Below are positions 1 to 9,245 of a stretch of 47,133 bases of DNA, one piece after another. A program made the position numbers and the translations under genes. The DNA comes from Bacteroides sp. Its GTDB lineage: Bacteria; Bacteroidota; Bacteroidia; Bacteroidales; Muribaculaceae. The stretch covers positions 1 to 47,133 of the forward strand of contig JAAVEA010000030.1 of NCBI GenBank assembly GCA_014801535.1, in the 5' to 3' direction. The notes under the pieces were generated by a model, which was not told the origin of the DNA, searched no databases, and was given only the letters and a program-made list of their open reading frames with translations. Each line of letters starts with the position of its first letter. Within the stretch, counting starts at the first letter, position 1.

Positions 1-152
1 TTGGGCGCTTTCCCAAAGATTTCATCGGTCGTGATGCCCGCATCGCTCCCTCTTCAACTTTGGAAAATCATCCCAAAATCTCTCTTTGTGCTAAAATCAT
101 TTAAATTCAAACACTCTCTGAGAGAGGAACTGGGAGGGTGATTATCCGGATA

Positions 153-222
153 TGTTGCAAACCTTATAAATATTGTTGCATTGGGCTGTTTGTTATAGCT
201 GATGCAACATTTTTTATATTTG
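153..222 (+). promoter_or_regulatory. Probable promoter and operator of the fructan PUL
   Basis: A Bacteroidetes -7 element TATATTTG lies at 215-222, with TTTG at 189-192 as a possible -33 (22-base spacer, slightly long). Three TGTTGCA half-sites surround it: direct copies at 153-159 and 174-180 (21 bases apart) and an inverted copy TGCAACA at 203-209. The inverted pair brackets the -33 region, as a regulator binding site could. The rest of 1-286 shows no supportable gene. Confidence 0.55.
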
Positions 223-286
223 CAAGAATCTGTTCTATATAATTTTGCGGCAGAAAACTTTTAAAAAACCAACCAATTATTAGATC

Positions 287-3200
287 ATGAAAAAAACAAT
301 GCTCACCGCATTTCTGATGCTCTTCGCCGCAGTGATAGCGCAGGCACAGAATCTGACAGTGCATGGAACAGTGATCTCCCGTAACGACGGCGAACCTCTG
401 ATCGGGGCCACCGTTCTTTCGGATGCCACAAAGAATGGTGTGGCCACCGATCTCGACGGTAACTTCACTCTCACCGTGCCTGAAAACTCTACGTTGACCT
501 TCTCCTATATCGGTTACCAGTCAACCACACTGAAGGCCGAAGCCAAGATGACTGTCTATCTCGATGAACTCTCCGACCTTCTCGACGAAGTGGTTGTCAC
601 CGGTTACACCGTCCAGCGTAAAGCCGATCTTACCGGTGCTGTTTCGGTGATGAACATGAAAGAGCCTTTGAGCGAGAACTCCGGTAATATCATGAACTCA
701 ATGGCCGGTAAACTTCCGGGTGTGAATGTGGTTCCCGATGCGGCTCCCGGTGGAACAGGCTCGATCCGTGTGCGTGGTATGTCTACGGCCAATTCAAGCA
801 ACGATCCCCTTTATATCATCGACGGTGTGCCTACCGACAACATCAACATGATCAATCCCTCCGACATCGAGTCAATGCAGGTGTTGAAGGACGCAGCCTC
901 AGCTTCAATATATGGTTCGCGTGCGGCAAACGGTGTTGTGATCATCACTACCAAACATGGTAAAGGCGACCGCCTCACAGTGAATGTCAATTATGCAATC
1001 TCGGCGCAGACAATTGCAAAGCGTTACAAAGTTATGGACGCCCATCAGTGGGGTCAGGCTTACTGGCAGGCAGCCGCCAACTCCGGCATCCCCGCAAACA
1101 ATGCGCTCTATGGGAGCGGCAGCCAGCCTCAGCTTGTGGAATTCATCGACGGAAATCCCAACTATCCTTCCACAAACACCGACTGGCAGGATGTGGTGTA
1201 TCACACAGCCTGGACCAACAATCTTACAGCATCTGTAGCAAACAATACGGAAAAAAGCTCAGTGCTTTTCTCAGCCAACTATATCAACCAGAACGGTAAT
1301 ATCAGAGACACATTCTACGAACGTTACTCGGCACGTGTAAACTCACGTTTCGACATCAATAAATATGTTGCGGTAGGAGAGAATCTCGTTGTAGCGCGCT
1401 GGAGCAATCGCGGTGTCGATGTAGCCGGTGACCGCGGTATCCCTTTCACGGCTCTTTCACAGATGCCATGTATCCCCGTTAAAGGTGTTGACGGCACCTG
1501 GACCAACCCTATGGCTCTCTTCAAATCGGACCTCGCCAACCCTGCACAGCTTATTGCCAATGCGGCCGATAACTCTTCCACAAGCTGGCGCATCTTAGGT
1601 AATGCCTTCATCGAGGTCAAGCCTATCGAAGCGCTTACCCTCAAGTCGAACATCGGTATCGAGCATTCGCAATATCTTAACCAGAATCTCACTCGCCGTG
1701 TATCCGAAACTGATGTTAACTCAGTTTCAGAGAGCTATGGTCAGGGTGATACCTGGACCTGGACCAACACGGCATTCTATAACAACACCTTCAAAGATAT
1801 CCATCATTTCTCAGCCCTTATCGGTACTGAGGCCATCGGTTATACATTTAAGGATTTAGGAGCATCGCGCACAGGTTATGCTTTTGAAGATGCCGACTAT
1901 ATGCAGATCGGAGCCGGCAGCGGCGACCGTAACAACTGGGGTGGCAAATCTCAGTGGAGCGTATTCTCCCTCTTCGCAAAATTAGATTATAACTTCGCCG
2001 ACCGTTATCTTGCATCTTTCACAATCCGTCGCGATGAGAATTCACGCTTTGCAAAGGGACACCGCGCAGGTGTGTTCCCCGCATTCTCTCTCGCATGGCG
2101 TCCGTCGGCTGAGCCATTCTGGAAAGAGAACGATATCCTTACAGATTTAAAGATCCGCTACTCTTGGGGTCAGAACGGTAACGCAAACATTCCTCCTCTC
2201 TATCCCGCTTACTCAACTTATATCTTCAATACCGGTAACGGTGCCTATGATATAAGCGGTACGAACTCTTCCACAACTCCGGGCATCACGCTTGCAGCTT
2301 CCGGTAACCCTGACTTGACCTGGGAAACAACCGTTCAGAACAATATCGGTATCGATATGCAATTCTTCAATGGAGCCTTAGCCCTTTCCGCCGACTATTA
2401 CATCAAGAAAACTCACGATATGCTTACCATTCCGCCGGCATTGGCAGTGGCAGGCGAGAATGCGGCAAAATGGCTGAACACCGGCTCGATGCGCAACAAC
2501 GGTTGGGAAATCACCCTTGCATACAACTCTCCTACTTATGGAGACTTCTCCTGGAACGGATCGATCAACATCTCTCAGTATAAGAACAAGCTCCTCAAGC
2601 TCAATAATCAGGAAGACCATATCGGTGGCGATGCACGTCTTGTTCCCGGCAAGCCGATGGGAATCTATTACGGTTATGTATGCGATGGCATCTTCCAGAA
2701 CATGGAGCAGGTTGCAAACCACGCAAATCAGGTGGGTGCAGCTCCGGGCCGTCTGATGTATCGCGACCTTAACGGTGACGGTGTGATTTCTGATGCCGAC
2801 CGCTGCTATATCGGCGATCCGAATCCGGATGTATCACTCGGTCTTAACCTGGCATTCAAATACAAGGCCTTCACTCTCGATATGTTCTTCGCCGGCGACT
2901 TCGGTCAGGATATCATCAACAGCATGAAGGGTCAGCTCTACAGCTTCGGCCGTGCCAACCTCTGGACCAATCACGCCGCCGACATCCTCAATGCCTGGAC
3001 TCCTCAGAACACAGGTTCTGACATCCCGGCCCTCTCCCTTACAGATGCCAACAACGAGTCGCGCTTCTCTACCTACTATGTGGAAAACGGCTCATATATG
3101 AAGATGAAATACCTCAAGCTTTCATATCAGCTGCCCCGCCACATCACAGAGAAATTCGCTTGCGAAAACCTCAACGTATATTTCCAGGTTGAGAACGTGT

Positions 3201-3325
3201 TCACCATGACCAAGTATAAAGGTCTTGATCCTGAACTTCTCCCCGGCGAATATGGCGGTCTTTGGGATAATGGCGCTTATCCGCGTCCCCGCACATTCAC
3301 TTTAGGTGTTAACTTCCAATTCTAA
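287..3325 (+). CDS. susC: SusC/RagA-family TonB-dependent outer-membrane transporter
   Basis: Imports oligosaccharides across the outer membrane using TonB energy, paired with the SusD lipoprotein. A signal peptide occupies about residues 1-20 and ends in AQAQ. A carboxypeptidase-regulatory-like beta-sandwich follows at about 23-105. The plug then carries the SusC signatures DEVVVTGY, PLYIIDGVP (near residue 175) and SIYGSRAANGVV (near 207). The remainder is a 22-strand-type barrel ending in an aromatic residue (NFQF). There is no N-terminal STN signalling extension, so direct anti-sigma signalling is unlikely. At 1012 aa it has normal family length. The susD-like gene begins 8 bases after its stop. 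Fructan specificity is inferred from the downstream GH32-like enzyme. Confidence 0.95.
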   Translation: MKKTMLTAFLMLFAAVIAQAQNLTVHGTVISRNDGEPLIGATVLSDATKNGVATDLDGNFTLTVPENSTLTFSYIGYQSTTLKAEAKMTVYLDELSDLLDEVVVTGYTVQRKADLTGAVSVMNMKEPLSENSGNIMNSMAGKLPGVNVVPDAAPGGTGSIRVRGMSTANSSNDPLYIIDGVPTDNINMINPSDIESMQVLKDAASASIYGSRAANGVVIITTKHGKGDRLTVNVNYAISAQTIAKRYKVMDAHQWGQAYWQAAANSGIPANNALYGSGSQPQLVEFIDGNPNYPSTNTDWQDVVYHTAWTNNLTASVANNTEKSSVLFSANYINQNGNIRDTFYERYSARVNSRFDINKYVAVGENLVVARWSNRGVDVAGDRGIPFTALSQMPCIPVKGVDGTWTNPMALFKSDLANPAQLIANAADNSSTSWRILGNAFIEVKPIEALTLKSNIGIEHSQYLNQNLTRRVSETDVNSVSESYGQGDTWTWTNTAFYNNTFKDIHHFSALIGTEAIGYTFKDLGASRTGYAFEDADYMQIGAGSGDRNNWGGKSQWSVFSLFAKLDYNFADRYLASFTIRRDENSRFAKGHRAGVFPAFSLAWRPSAEPFWKENDILTDLKIRYSWGQNGNANIPPLYPAYSTYIFNTGNGAYDISGTNSSTTPGITLAASGNPDLTWETTVQNNIGIDMQFFNGALALSADYYIKKTHDMLTIPPALAVAGENAAKWLNTGSMRNNGWEITLAYNSPTYGDFSWNGSINISQYKNKLLKLNNQEDHIGGDARLVPGKPMGIYYGYVCDGIFQNMEQVANHANQVGAAPGRLMYRDLNGDGVISDADRCYIGDPNPDVSLGLNLAFKYKAFTLDMFFAGDFGQDIINSMKGQLYSFGRANLWTNHAADILNAWTPQNTGSDIPALSLTDANNESRFSTYYVENGSYMKMKYLKLSYQLPRHITEKFACENLNVYFQVENVFTMTKYKGLDPELLPGEYGGLWDNGAYPRPRTFTLGVNFQF

Positions 3326-3333
3326 TCTAAACA

Positions 3334-5016
3334 ATGAAGACATCATTTAAAAATATCATAAAAGGGTCGGCTTTCGCTATGGCGATAGCGGTTAGCGGCA
3401 TGGGATTCACCTCATGTAATGACCTTCTCGACACTAAACCTCAGGGATCTTTCACCGAAGCTCAGATAGGCGACGATGAGGCGGAAGCCCTTATGACGGC
3501 TGCCTACGCCACTCTTCTCTGCCATTACTTCGGCAATAACGAATCTTTTGCCGGTCCGATCAACAACTGGGTATTCGATATCCGCTCGGACGATGCTCAG
3601 AAAGGTGGCGGTGAGCTCGGTTTTGAAAGCTACATGCACGAGTTCTCTATCGGCAATGTGCAGAGCAATAACCCGATTCTCGATTACAAATGGCGCAATG
3701 ACTTCTTCTCGATCTCGCGTTGCAACACGGCAATCCGCGGTCTGAAGAACGCAGGGAATCTCTCTGAAGAAAAACGCAAGGCCTATATCGCCGAGATGAA
3801 GACTCTCCGTGCTTACTACTACTTCGATCTCTACCGAATCTTCCGTGAATTCCCTTATTTTACCGACGAGACAGCAGATCCTTCTGCGTGCAGCCCGCGT
3901 GAGTTCTCGAAAGAGCAGATAATGGGATTCATCTATGCCGACCTTGAGGAGGCCTATAAAGATAATGTGGAGAAGCAGAGCGAACCGGGACGCTTCAATA
4001 AATATGTAGCTGCGGCTATCCTCGCACGCGTGGCGCTCTTTAACCATGATTACGCCAATGCGGAAAAATATGCCGACGCTGTGATCAAGAGCGGCCAATA
4101 TGAGCTCTATCCCAACTTCCTCGACATTTCCAAGCCTGAGATGAACAATCAGTATGAATCTGTGATGGCCGTGCAGTTCTCTTCTGCAAATACTCCCGAT
4201 CAGTATAACTTCAACAACTGTCTTAACTGTACTCTCTCGGAAGGGAACCTCTACGGTAACGGCGATGACTTTTACGTGGGCTCCCAGAATCTTGTGAATG
4301 CTTTCCGCACAGATGAGTCGGGCCTTCCATATCTTGACGAGGCAAACGCACCTTCAGGCAATCTTGACCGCGCCGACTATCCGGGTAATGTCGATCCCCG
4401 CGTTGACTTCACCTTCGGTCGTCTCGGAATGCCTTGGAGAGGTTATACATACAATGAGCAGTGGTGCCGCAACCTCCAGAACTATACTCAGTTCTCCGGC
4501 AAGAAGCCTTATCCCTCTCCCGATAGCCCTTACGTAGAGGTAGGTATCGTGCCTTGGGGCGCAAGTTCCTTGAACTATATCATCATCCGTTATGCCGATG
4601 TTCTTCTGATGAAGGCAGAGTCGCTCATCGAGCAGAACAAAGGTCTTGACGAGGCTCGCAGCCTTATCAATCAGGTCCGTGCTAAGGCAGCCCGTTCGGT
4701 AAGCTCATCCTACACTCCGGTTGACGTGAACCCGATGATCGCCACATATCTTGTACGCGAATATGGCGCGCAAGGCTGGACTCAGGATTACGCACGCAAG
4801 GCAGTCCGCATGGAGCGCCGTCTGGAACTCGCTATGGAGGGTCATCGCTGGTTCGACCTTCTCCGCTGGGGCAATGCAGTGGAAACTGTCAATGCTTATT
4901 ATGTGAAGGAAGCCAAGCTCTATCCGCAGTATGGAAACGCTCATCTCAGCGAAACTGATCTCTACAGTCCGATACCTCTCGGTCAGGTGGATGATGCAGG
5001 CGATCTCTATAAATAA
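3334..5016 (+). CDS. susD: SusD/RagB-family nutrient-binding outer-membrane lipoprotein
   Basis: Surface lid of the SusC transporter that binds the glycan and delivers it to the barrel. The N-terminus is a lipoprotein signal with lipobox GFTSC (Cys28), followed by NDLLDTKP, typical of SusD proteins. The TPR-like region includes the conserved LRAYYYFDLYRIF stretch near residue 153. The C-terminal half carries ERRLELAMEGHRWFDLLRWG, the usual SusD end signature. At 560 aa the length is normal. It is cotranscribed with the susC-like gene (8-base gap) and followed 37 bases later by a glycan-binding lipoprotein gene. The substrate is inferred from neighbours only. Confidence 0.95.
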   Translation: MKTSFKNIIKGSAFAMAIAVSGMGFTSCNDLLDTKPQGSFTEAQIGDDEAEALMTAAYATLLCHYFGNNESFAGPINNWVFDIRSDDAQKGGGELGFESYMHEFSIGNVQSNNPILDYKWRNDFFSISRCNTAIRGLKNAGNLSEEKRKAYIAEMKTLRAYYYFDLYRIFREFPYFTDETADPSACSPREFSKEQIMGFIYADLEEAYKDNVEKQSEPGRFNKYVAAAILARVALFNHDYANAEKYADAVIKSGQYELYPNFLDISKPEMNNQYESVMAVQFSSANTPDQYNFNNCLNCTLSEGNLYGNGDDFYVGSQNLVNAFRTDESGLPYLDEANAPSGNLDRADYPGNVDPRVDFTFGRLGMPWRGYTYNEQWCRNLQNYTQFSGKKPYPSPDSPYVEVGIVPWGASSLNYIIIRYADVLLMKAESLIEQNKGLDEARSLINQVRAKAARSVSSSYTPVDVNPMIATYLVREYGAQGWTQDYARKAVRMERRLELAMEGHRWFDLLRWGNAVETVNAYYVKEAKLYPQYGNAHLSETDLYSPIPLGQVDDAGDLYK

Positions 5017-5053
5017 TTGGTAAGTAAGTATTCTAAATTAAACATCAAAAGTA

Positions 5054-6526
5054 ATGAAAAAACTATTATATATAGCAGCCGGTCTCTGCTTTATGGCAAC
5101 GGGCTGTTCGGAATATACTCCGGAGGGTTACACCGAGGAGCCGAGTCTTCCGGTTGCTACTTCGATGGAATATACAGTGGGTGGAGCAGCCAACCACGAT
5201 GTCGACATTACATGGACACTTCCCGCCGACAAGGATGTGACGGGATGTATCCTCTACCGTAATGCCACGGAAATAGAGAAATTCGATCTTAATCCGACAC
5301 GCTCCTACAGCTATACCGTTCTTGGAACTCCTCTTGGAGAAGATGTGGTCTACACAGTGAAGGTAACCTACGATAACGGTTATATATCAACAGGAAAGTC
5401 GGTTATCATCAATCTTCCGGAAGAGACATTTGCCGGTGTGAGCAATCTTAAAAGTGAGGTAGAGGGCCGTGCCGTCACCCTTAGCTGGACTCTTCCGACA
5501 CAGGCACACCGCACGGGAGTGCGTATCGTTACAAACGGTGAGACCGACAAGGCTATTCTTCTTGAAGCCGATGCCACTTCATACGTTCTCAAGGCTCAGC
5601 CTATGGAGACTCCGTTGACGTATGCCGTGGAAGCCGTGTATGACACATATTACTACTCACCGGCAGTAAGCGTGGAGAACACCATCCCTTACATGGAACC
5701 GAAAATGCTCTTCCTCCTCCCTTCAGACGCTGCAACCTATACTGACCTCAGCGATGATGATGAGCTTGCAGCCGCCAAGTGGTTTGCCGCTCAGCCAAAT
5801 GCGGAGTTCCTGCATCCGGCAGATATAGCCGACTATGATCCGGCCATCTATTCCGTGATGTGGATTATGGTTGACAGAATCGGTCTGCAGGCAGGTTGGG
5901 AAAATCTTCCCGGAGGATTTGCCGATGCATCTACAATCAATGCGCTTAAAGAATATTCTGCCAACGGCGGATCGCTCTATCTTTCAAATATGGCTACGCA
6001 GCTGACAGTGCCTTTGGAAATCGTGCCTTCCGATATGGGGCCCTCGATATTTGCCAGTGGAGAGGGGGGCTCAGGTGATGATGTCTGGGTGATAAATCCT
6101 TACCTCGGCTGGGACTTCAAAGGTGGTGCTGACCAAGGATTCTACGACCGCACGGAGCATGCCATCTTCCAGGGTATCACTCTCGAAGACCCCAACGGAT
6201 ATGGTTATCCCAACATTCCTCTCATCGGCCCCGGTCAGCGCGAAGACCACAACTGTATGTGGGATTGCAATATCTACGGCAGAGGATCGGAGCGCGATGT
6301 GATCCGCAACTTCGAGGTAACGACCAACTCTCTCGTTCTCGCTACGTGGGGGCATGTTCGCGACCACTGTGTAGCCGGCCTTGTCGACTTCTACAGCAAT
6401 CCCCAGCACGGTCGTTGCGTGGCCAATGGTTTCGCCGCCTACGAGTGGAACCAGAACTCAGGCCAGAATCCCTATCAGGGTAATGTGGAGAAGCTCACTG
6501 AGAATATTCTTAATTATCTGAAATAA
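5054..6526 (+). CDS. Surface glycan-binding lipoprotein (FN3-like domains plus DUF4960-type domain)
   Basis: Likely an outer-membrane surface glycan-binding protein of the PUL. It starts with a lipoprotein signal ending in ATGC (Cys18). Two fibronectin-III-like modules follow (about residues 35-115 and 120-210), each with a VxxxWTLP core. From about 215 to 490 there is a Rossmann/glutaminase-like domain rich in Trp and Tyr, resembling DUF4960, the family I associate with the Bacteroides levan-binding protein next to SusD. No hydrolase catalytic motif is visible. Its position directly after susD and before the GH32-like gene supports the binding role. The domain name is from memory of the family, not a search. 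Confidence 0.75.
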   Translation: MKKLLYIAAGLCFMATGCSEYTPEGYTEEPSLPVATSMEYTVGGAANHDVDITWTLPADKDVTGCILYRNATEIEKFDLNPTRSYSYTVLGTPLGEDVVYTVKVTYDNGYISTGKSVIINLPEETFAGVSNLKSEVEGRAVTLSWTLPTQAHRTGVRIVTNGETDKAILLEADATSYVLKAQPMETPLTYAVEAVYDTYYYSPAVSVENTIPYMEPKMLFLLPSDAATYTDLSDDDELAAAKWFAAQPNAEFLHPADIADYDPAIYSVMWIMVDRIGLQAGWENLPGGFADASTINALKEYSANGGSLYLSNMATQLTVPLEIVPSDMGPSIFASGEGGSGDDVWVINPYLGWDFKGGADQGFYDRTEHAIFQGITLEDPNGYGYPNIPLIGPGQREDHNCMWDCNIYGRGSERDVIRNFEVTTNSLVLATWGHVRDHCVAGLVDFYSNPQHGRCVANGFAAYEWNQNSGQNPYQGNVEKLTENILNYLK

Positions 6527-6619
6527 GGATTGGTTCTGAAACGGAGAATTACTTCAAATAAAGATATTCTCTGGGAGCAGCCATTAAATTAAGACAAGCA
6601 TTCAAATCATGATCAGACT

Positions 6620-6658
6620 CCGCGGGAGGATGCCCGAAAGGGTTCCTCCCGCGGTTTT
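6620..6658 (+). terminator. Rho-independent terminator after the SusC-SusD-SGBP genes
   Basis: An 11-bp GC-rich stem (6620-6630 with 6644-6654, CCGCGGGAGGA and its complement) encloses a 13-base loop and is followed by TTTT. It lies 93 bases after the glycan-binding gene and 138 before the GH32-like start, so it probably separates or attenuates expression between them. Confidence 0.8.
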
Positions 6659-6700
6659 AACATCTGATAACTACAATTTTAACGATTATAGATGCGTTAA

Positions 6701-6772
6701 ATGCAGTAGGGACACACCCTCGGTGCGTCCGCTTTGAAACATCGGACGCATCGGGATGCGTCCCTACTGCAT
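6701..6772. repeat. Long inverted repeat built from a GGACGCATC/GATGCGTCC element
   Basis: The left arm (6701-6731) and right arm (6743-6772) are near-complementary over about 30 bases around an 11-base loop. The right arm itself contains the small palindromic unit GGACGCATC-GG-GATGCGTCC. A second copy of that unit lies at 32481-32506, so this is a dispersed intergenic family. Confidence 0.75.
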
Positions 6773-6796
6773 GCGAATCAAAAGAATGATTTAAAA

Positions 6797-9166
6797 ATGA
6801 AACGTGACAATTACTTTATAAGAACCTTTACCCTTTCATTAGCACTTGCCGGAGCATTGCCCTCGGTAGCCGATGTCGTGGCACATTTCCCTATGGATGT
6901 TAAATCCGGCCAGATCTCCGAAGTGGTAACTGGCAATAAATTCGATGTGAAGGGGAATTTCGGTGCCGAGACAGTTACCGGGGCAGTTGGAGATGGTCTG
7001 ATGTTTGATGGCTACAGCACATATGTTGATGCCATGCTCGACAATCTCTTCAATGGTGGTTCGCAGTCGATGACTGCTTCGGTGTGGATGGCTGTGCCGT
7101 GCTATCCTATAGTGCAGATTGACGTAAACACCAAGGAGAAAGCCACTGTCATATCCTGTCTTGACGACGATGCCAAGAAAGGCTTCGGCTTTTATCTCGG
7201 AATTGACGGAAAAGTAGAGTTCAGGCTCTACACCGGTGGCTGGCCTGTAAGTGTGGAAAGCATAAAGTCGGTTCCCTCTTACCAATGGAATAATCTTACA
7301 GCCGTGCTCGACGGAGCCTCACATACATTGAAGTTATATTGCAACGGAGAGGAAGTTGGCTCTACCAGATGCAATGGTGGAGCGGATGCGTTCAGCGGAA
7401 CGCTCCGTTTCGGCCATGGCACTTCCGACCGAAAGGCCGGGATGTTCAACCTGCAGGCCTTCAACGGTGTCATGGATGAATTCAAAATCTGGAATGAAGC
7501 CCTTGCTCCCGCCGAAATCGCGGCGATGAAGGCGCAGAATGATTGTGATCTCACAATTCCGGCCTCACGCTTCGCCGGGCAGAAACTCCGTCCGCGTTTC
7601 CACGGAATGCCAGGTGCGGGCTGGACCAACGAAAGCCACGGGATGACTAAGTCTGACGGACGCTACCATGTTTTCTTCCAGAAGAATGCCAACGGACCCT
7701 ACATGGCACGTCTGCATTGGGGACATATCTCAAGCGAGAACCTTTACGACTGGCGCGAAGAGAAGATAGCTTTCGCTCCCGAAGCCGATTATGACTTCAA
7801 GGGATGCTGGAGCGGATGTGTCTTTAGTGATGATCAGCTTACGGGTGGTAAACCCTCAGCCATTTACACAGCCGTTGATTATGCCAAGGCCACGATTGCT
7901 CAGGCTAATCCGGTGGATGACTCCCTCATAGAATGGGAGAAGAATCCGGCTAATCCGCTTATCAACGGTCGTCCGGCCGGTCTTTCCGATGATTTCCGTG
8001 ATCCTTATTTCTTCCGTAACGGCGACAAGGCCTATATCATAGTCGGCAGTTCGAAAGATAACAAGGGTGTGGCAACGCTGCATCGTTATGAGAACGGTCG
8101 TTGGACCAATGACGGTTCCACCTTCTTCTCGGCTCCCAACGCCACTACTGCGGGACGCTTCTGGGAGATGCCCAATGTGACCAGGATGGCCGATGGGAAA
8201 TGGCTATTCACCGCAACTCCCCTTGATATGATGGGCGGAGTGAAGACGATTTATTGGACAGGTGACATAAATGCTGACGGCACGTTTGCTCCTGACGATA
8301 AATCAGCCTTCCCCCGTGGTGTGGAACTTATAAGCAAAGAGGGTTATGGCCTCCTTTCGCCCACAATCTTTCAGGAAAACGGGAAGACAATCGCTTTAGG
8401 GATAGTTCCTGACAAGTTGCCCGGAGCCATAAACCATCAGCTCGGATGGGCTCATTGCTATTCTCTCCCTCGTGAATGGAGCATAGACAGTGAAGGAAAC
8501 CTTTCGCAGAAACCATACGAAGGACTGAAAGGGATGCGTGCCGCAAACGGCTACTTAAAGAAAGCTTTTACACTGAATGGTGTTGAAAATCTATCGCCTG
8601 TAGAGGGCCGTCAGGCCGAACTTATGATGGTGGCTGAGGCCGATTCCTCCGAGTTCGGATTCAAATTCTTCAAAGGCGCGACAGGAGAGGGGAGTGTAAG
8701 CATCGATGCTGCCACATCGCGTCTTACGGTCGACCTGAGCGGACTCGATCGTCACCATAACGACGACGGGGCATATTCCGGAGTCTATACCTGTTCACTC
8801 CCTGCCTTATTGAAAAAAGGGGAGGAGGTGACGCTGAATGTATTCATCGATGGCTCTATTCTGGATATCTTCATCAATAACCGTTGGGCAACGAGCATCC
8901 GTGTCTTTCCCACGGCCGATGATGCCGACGGCATAGAGGCATTCGCTACGGCGCCTACAGCGGTCAGGAGTCTTGAAGCATGGACCCTCAAGGGGGGAGC
9001 ATCGGGGGTAACGGATATCTTTGATTCCGGCAGCGTGACCTCTGCATCATCCGATGTATATACATCTGATGGAATCCTTGTTCGTAGAAATGCCAACCCG
9101 ACCAATCCACTTGCCGACCTACCGAAAGGGATCTATATAGTTGGAGGAAAAACAATGATAAAATAG
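6797..9166 (+). CDS. GH32-like fructan-active enzyme with N-terminal LamG-like domain and altered nucleophile motif
   Basis: Likely exported enzyme of the fructan PUL. I chose the ATG at 6797 (789 aa): it opens a signal peptide (MKRDNYFIRTF, about 1-25), whereas an upstream in-frame ATG at 6734 falls inside an intergenic inverted repeat. Residues about 26-240 look like a LamG/concanavalin-type domain. The five-bladed propeller follows: GWTNESHG (275-282), CWSG, FRDP (Asp402) and FWEMPN (Glu457), then a C-terminal beta-sandwich (ILDIFINNRWATSIRVFP). In GH32 the first motif is WMNDPNG with a nucleophilic Asp; here position 279 is Glu. The last 35 residues (ending LPKGIYIVGGKTMIK) resemble a type IX secretion tail. 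Activity could be fructanase or changed. Confidence 0.8.
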   Translation: MKRDNYFIRTFTLSLALAGALPSVADVVAHFPMDVKSGQISEVVTGNKFDVKGNFGAETVTGAVGDGLMFDGYSTYVDAMLDNLFNGGSQSMTASVWMAVPCYPIVQIDVNTKEKATVISCLDDDAKKGFGFYLGIDGKVEFRLYTGGWPVSVESIKSVPSYQWNNLTAVLDGASHTLKLYCNGEEVGSTRCNGGADAFSGTLRFGHGTSDRKAGMFNLQAFNGVMDEFKIWNEALAPAEIAAMKAQNDCDLTIPASRFAGQKLRPRFHGMPGAGWTNESHGMTKSDGRYHVFFQKNANGPYMARLHWGHISSENLYDWREEKIAFAPEADYDFKGCWSGCVFSDDQLTGGKPSAIYTAVDYAKATIAQANPVDDSLIEWEKNPANPLINGRPAGLSDDFRDPYFFRNGDKAYIIVGSSKDNKGVATLHRYENGRWTNDGSTFFSAPNATTAGRFWEMPNVTRMADGKWLFTATPLDMMGGVKTIYWTGDINADGTFAPDDKSAFPRGVELISKEGYGLLSPTIFQENGKTIALGIVPDKLPGAINHQLGWAHCYSLPREWSIDSEGNLSQKPYEGLKGMRAANGYLKKAFTLNGVENLSPVEGRQAELMMVAEADSSEFGFKFFKGATGEGSVSIDAATSRLTVDLSGLDRHHNDDGAYSGVYTCSLPALLKKGEEVTLNVFIDGSILDIFINNRWATSIRVFPTADDADGIEAFATAPTAVRSLEAWTLKGGASGVTDIFDSGSVTSASSDVYTSDGILVRRNANPTNPLADLPKGIYIVGGKTMIK

Positions 9167-9189
9167 TGTTCACTCCGGTGGATGTAAAT

Positions 9190-9223
9190 CAGGCCGTGGC
9201 AGGATTAAAACTGCCACGGCCTG
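9190..9223. terminator. Bidirectional terminator hairpin between convergent genes
   Basis: A perfect 13-bp stem (9190-9202 with 9211-9223) encloses an 8-base loop. It lies between the GH32-like gene (ends 9166) and the convergent beta-barrel gene (ends 9246) and can serve both directions, though flanking T-runs are weak. Confidence 0.75.
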
Positions 9224-9245
9224 TCATATTTCAGGGAATGTCTGC

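Noticed and set aside
1..141. Tail of an upstream gene on either strand
   Set aside because: Two short plus frames stay open to about 110 and 141, but neither shows a recognisable family or clear coding pattern.
6734..6796. N-terminal extension of the GH32-like protein
   Set aside because: It lies in an intergenic inverted repeat and would bury the signal peptide.
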